A stretch of DNA of 64,000 nt. It comes from Ilumatobacteraceae bacterium. GTDB lineage: Bacteria; Actinomycetota; Acidimicrobiia; Acidimicrobiales; Ilumatobacteraceae. The DNA is taken from the NCBI GenBank assembly GCA_022843125.1, contig JALHOG010000001.1, positions 132,088 through 196,087 of the forward strand, written 5' to 3'. The notes beneath the pieces were generated by a model. It searched no databases. It had not been told where the DNA came from and saw nothing but the letters and a program-made list of their open reading frames with translations. Below are positions 63,643-64,000 of this stretch, piece after piece (positions within the stretch are counted from its first letter, which is position 1; every line of letters starts with the position of its first letter). A program made the position numbers and the translations under genes.

Positions 63643-64000
63643 ATGAGCGACGGGCGGGCGTACGGGCTGGCGGTCGGCGAGTCCGATCCCGAGCTGTACC
63701 AGACCGGCGCCGGGACGCCGGCGGGGGAGTTGCTGCGGCGGTACTGGCATCCAGTCGCTCGCAGTGCGGATGCAACCGACACCCCGCGCGAGGTGCGGCT
63801 GCTCGGTGAAGATCTGATCCTGTACCGCGACCGCTCGGGTACGCCAGGGCTGCTCACGCCGCGCTGCTGCCACCGCGGCACGACCCTGCTGTACGGCCGG
63901 GTGGAGGAGCAGGGGATCCGGTGCTGCTACCACGGTTGGTTGTTCGACGCAGACGGCACGTGTATCGACCAACCGTGCGAGCCCGATCGGGGCCGCAATC
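63643..64000 (+). CDS. Rieske [2Fe-2S] oxygenase alpha-subunit-like protein, N-terminal fragment
   Basis: The first 119 codons of a gene cut by the right edge. The Rieske centre is complete: PRCCHRGTTLLYG gives Cys and His, and RCCYHGWLFDADGTC the second Cys and His pair, in the CxH-x17-CxxH pattern. YQTGAGTPAGELLRRYWHPV before it is typical of aromatic-ring-hydroxylating oxygenases of the phenoxybenzoate dioxygenase type. The mononuclear iron domain is outside the window. ATG 63643, 10 bases after the mutase stop; probably one transcript. Confidence 0.85.
   Translation, partial: MSDGRAYGLAVGESDPELYQTGAGTPAGELLRRYWHPVARSADATDTPREVRLLGEDLILYRDRSGTPGLLTPRCCHRGTTLLYGRVEEQGIRCCYHGWLFDADGTCIDQPCEPDRGRN

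Overview
The window is a GC-rich, gene-dense piece of a bacterial chromosome, read as Actinomycetota and probably class Acidimicrobiia (Ilumatobacter-like). The phylum call rests on the mfd / mazG / enolase / FtsB neighbourhood and the folP2-like / gpgS pair, both of which recall mycobacteria, plus an F420-type luciferase-like oxidoreductase, a PaaX regulator and many leaderless-type promoters. The class call is inference. I count 55 protein genes (the first and last cut by the window edges) and one tRNA. No stretch above 300 bases lacks a gene. There is no CRISPR array, prophage or insertion sequence.

Left part (1-18000). The edge holds an acyl-CoA ligase start. Next come a MoxR-like ATPase with a CoxE-like VWA protein, an FAD amine oxidoreductase and an atypical SDR. 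A complete coxS-coxL-coxM operon encodes a molybdenum hydroxylase of the form II type (AYRGAGR motif). A lipoprotein, a PaaX-type regulator divergent from a fatty acid desaturase, a K+ channel / HAD phosphatase / membrane protein operon, a GNAT protein, a DUF1801 protein, and a second CoxL-like gene followed by a Nudix gene complete the section.

Housekeeping core (18000-45000). On the minus strand lie FtsB-like protein, enolase, a DUF4032 protein, MazG, a parvulin-type lipoprotein foldase, Mfd, peptidyl-tRNA hydrolase and ribosomal protein L25. A giant alpha-2-macroglobulin-like lipoprotein follows, then a FolB-FolK fusion, a FolP2-like protein, glucosyl-3-phosphoglycerate synthase, divergent Ddl and MurF, an MFS exporter, a small zinc-ribbon protein and a PCD-VOC fusion.

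Right part (43500-64000). This holds an LLM oxidoreductase, an ArfB-like rescue factor, a homocysteine methyltransferase, a secreted protein with three 120-residue repeats, CorA, a Tat-exported PhoX-like protein, alanine dehydrogenase with a divergent Lrp regulator, a FIST sensor next to a PAS-GGDEF-EAL enzyme, an aldehyde dehydrogenase, a membrane J-domain protein, tRNA-Val, and an acyl-CoA dehydrogenase / methylmalonyl-CoA mutase / Rieske cluster.

Non-coding signals of interest: a predicted three-way-junction RNA followed by a 13-bp hairpin (57896-58024); a 31-bp palindromic element present as a perfect inverted pair at 4690-4763 and singly at 62002-62032; a TANNNT box 6-8 bases before 17 start codons, which also helps to choose starts; and an inverted repeat that brackets the likely cox promoter.
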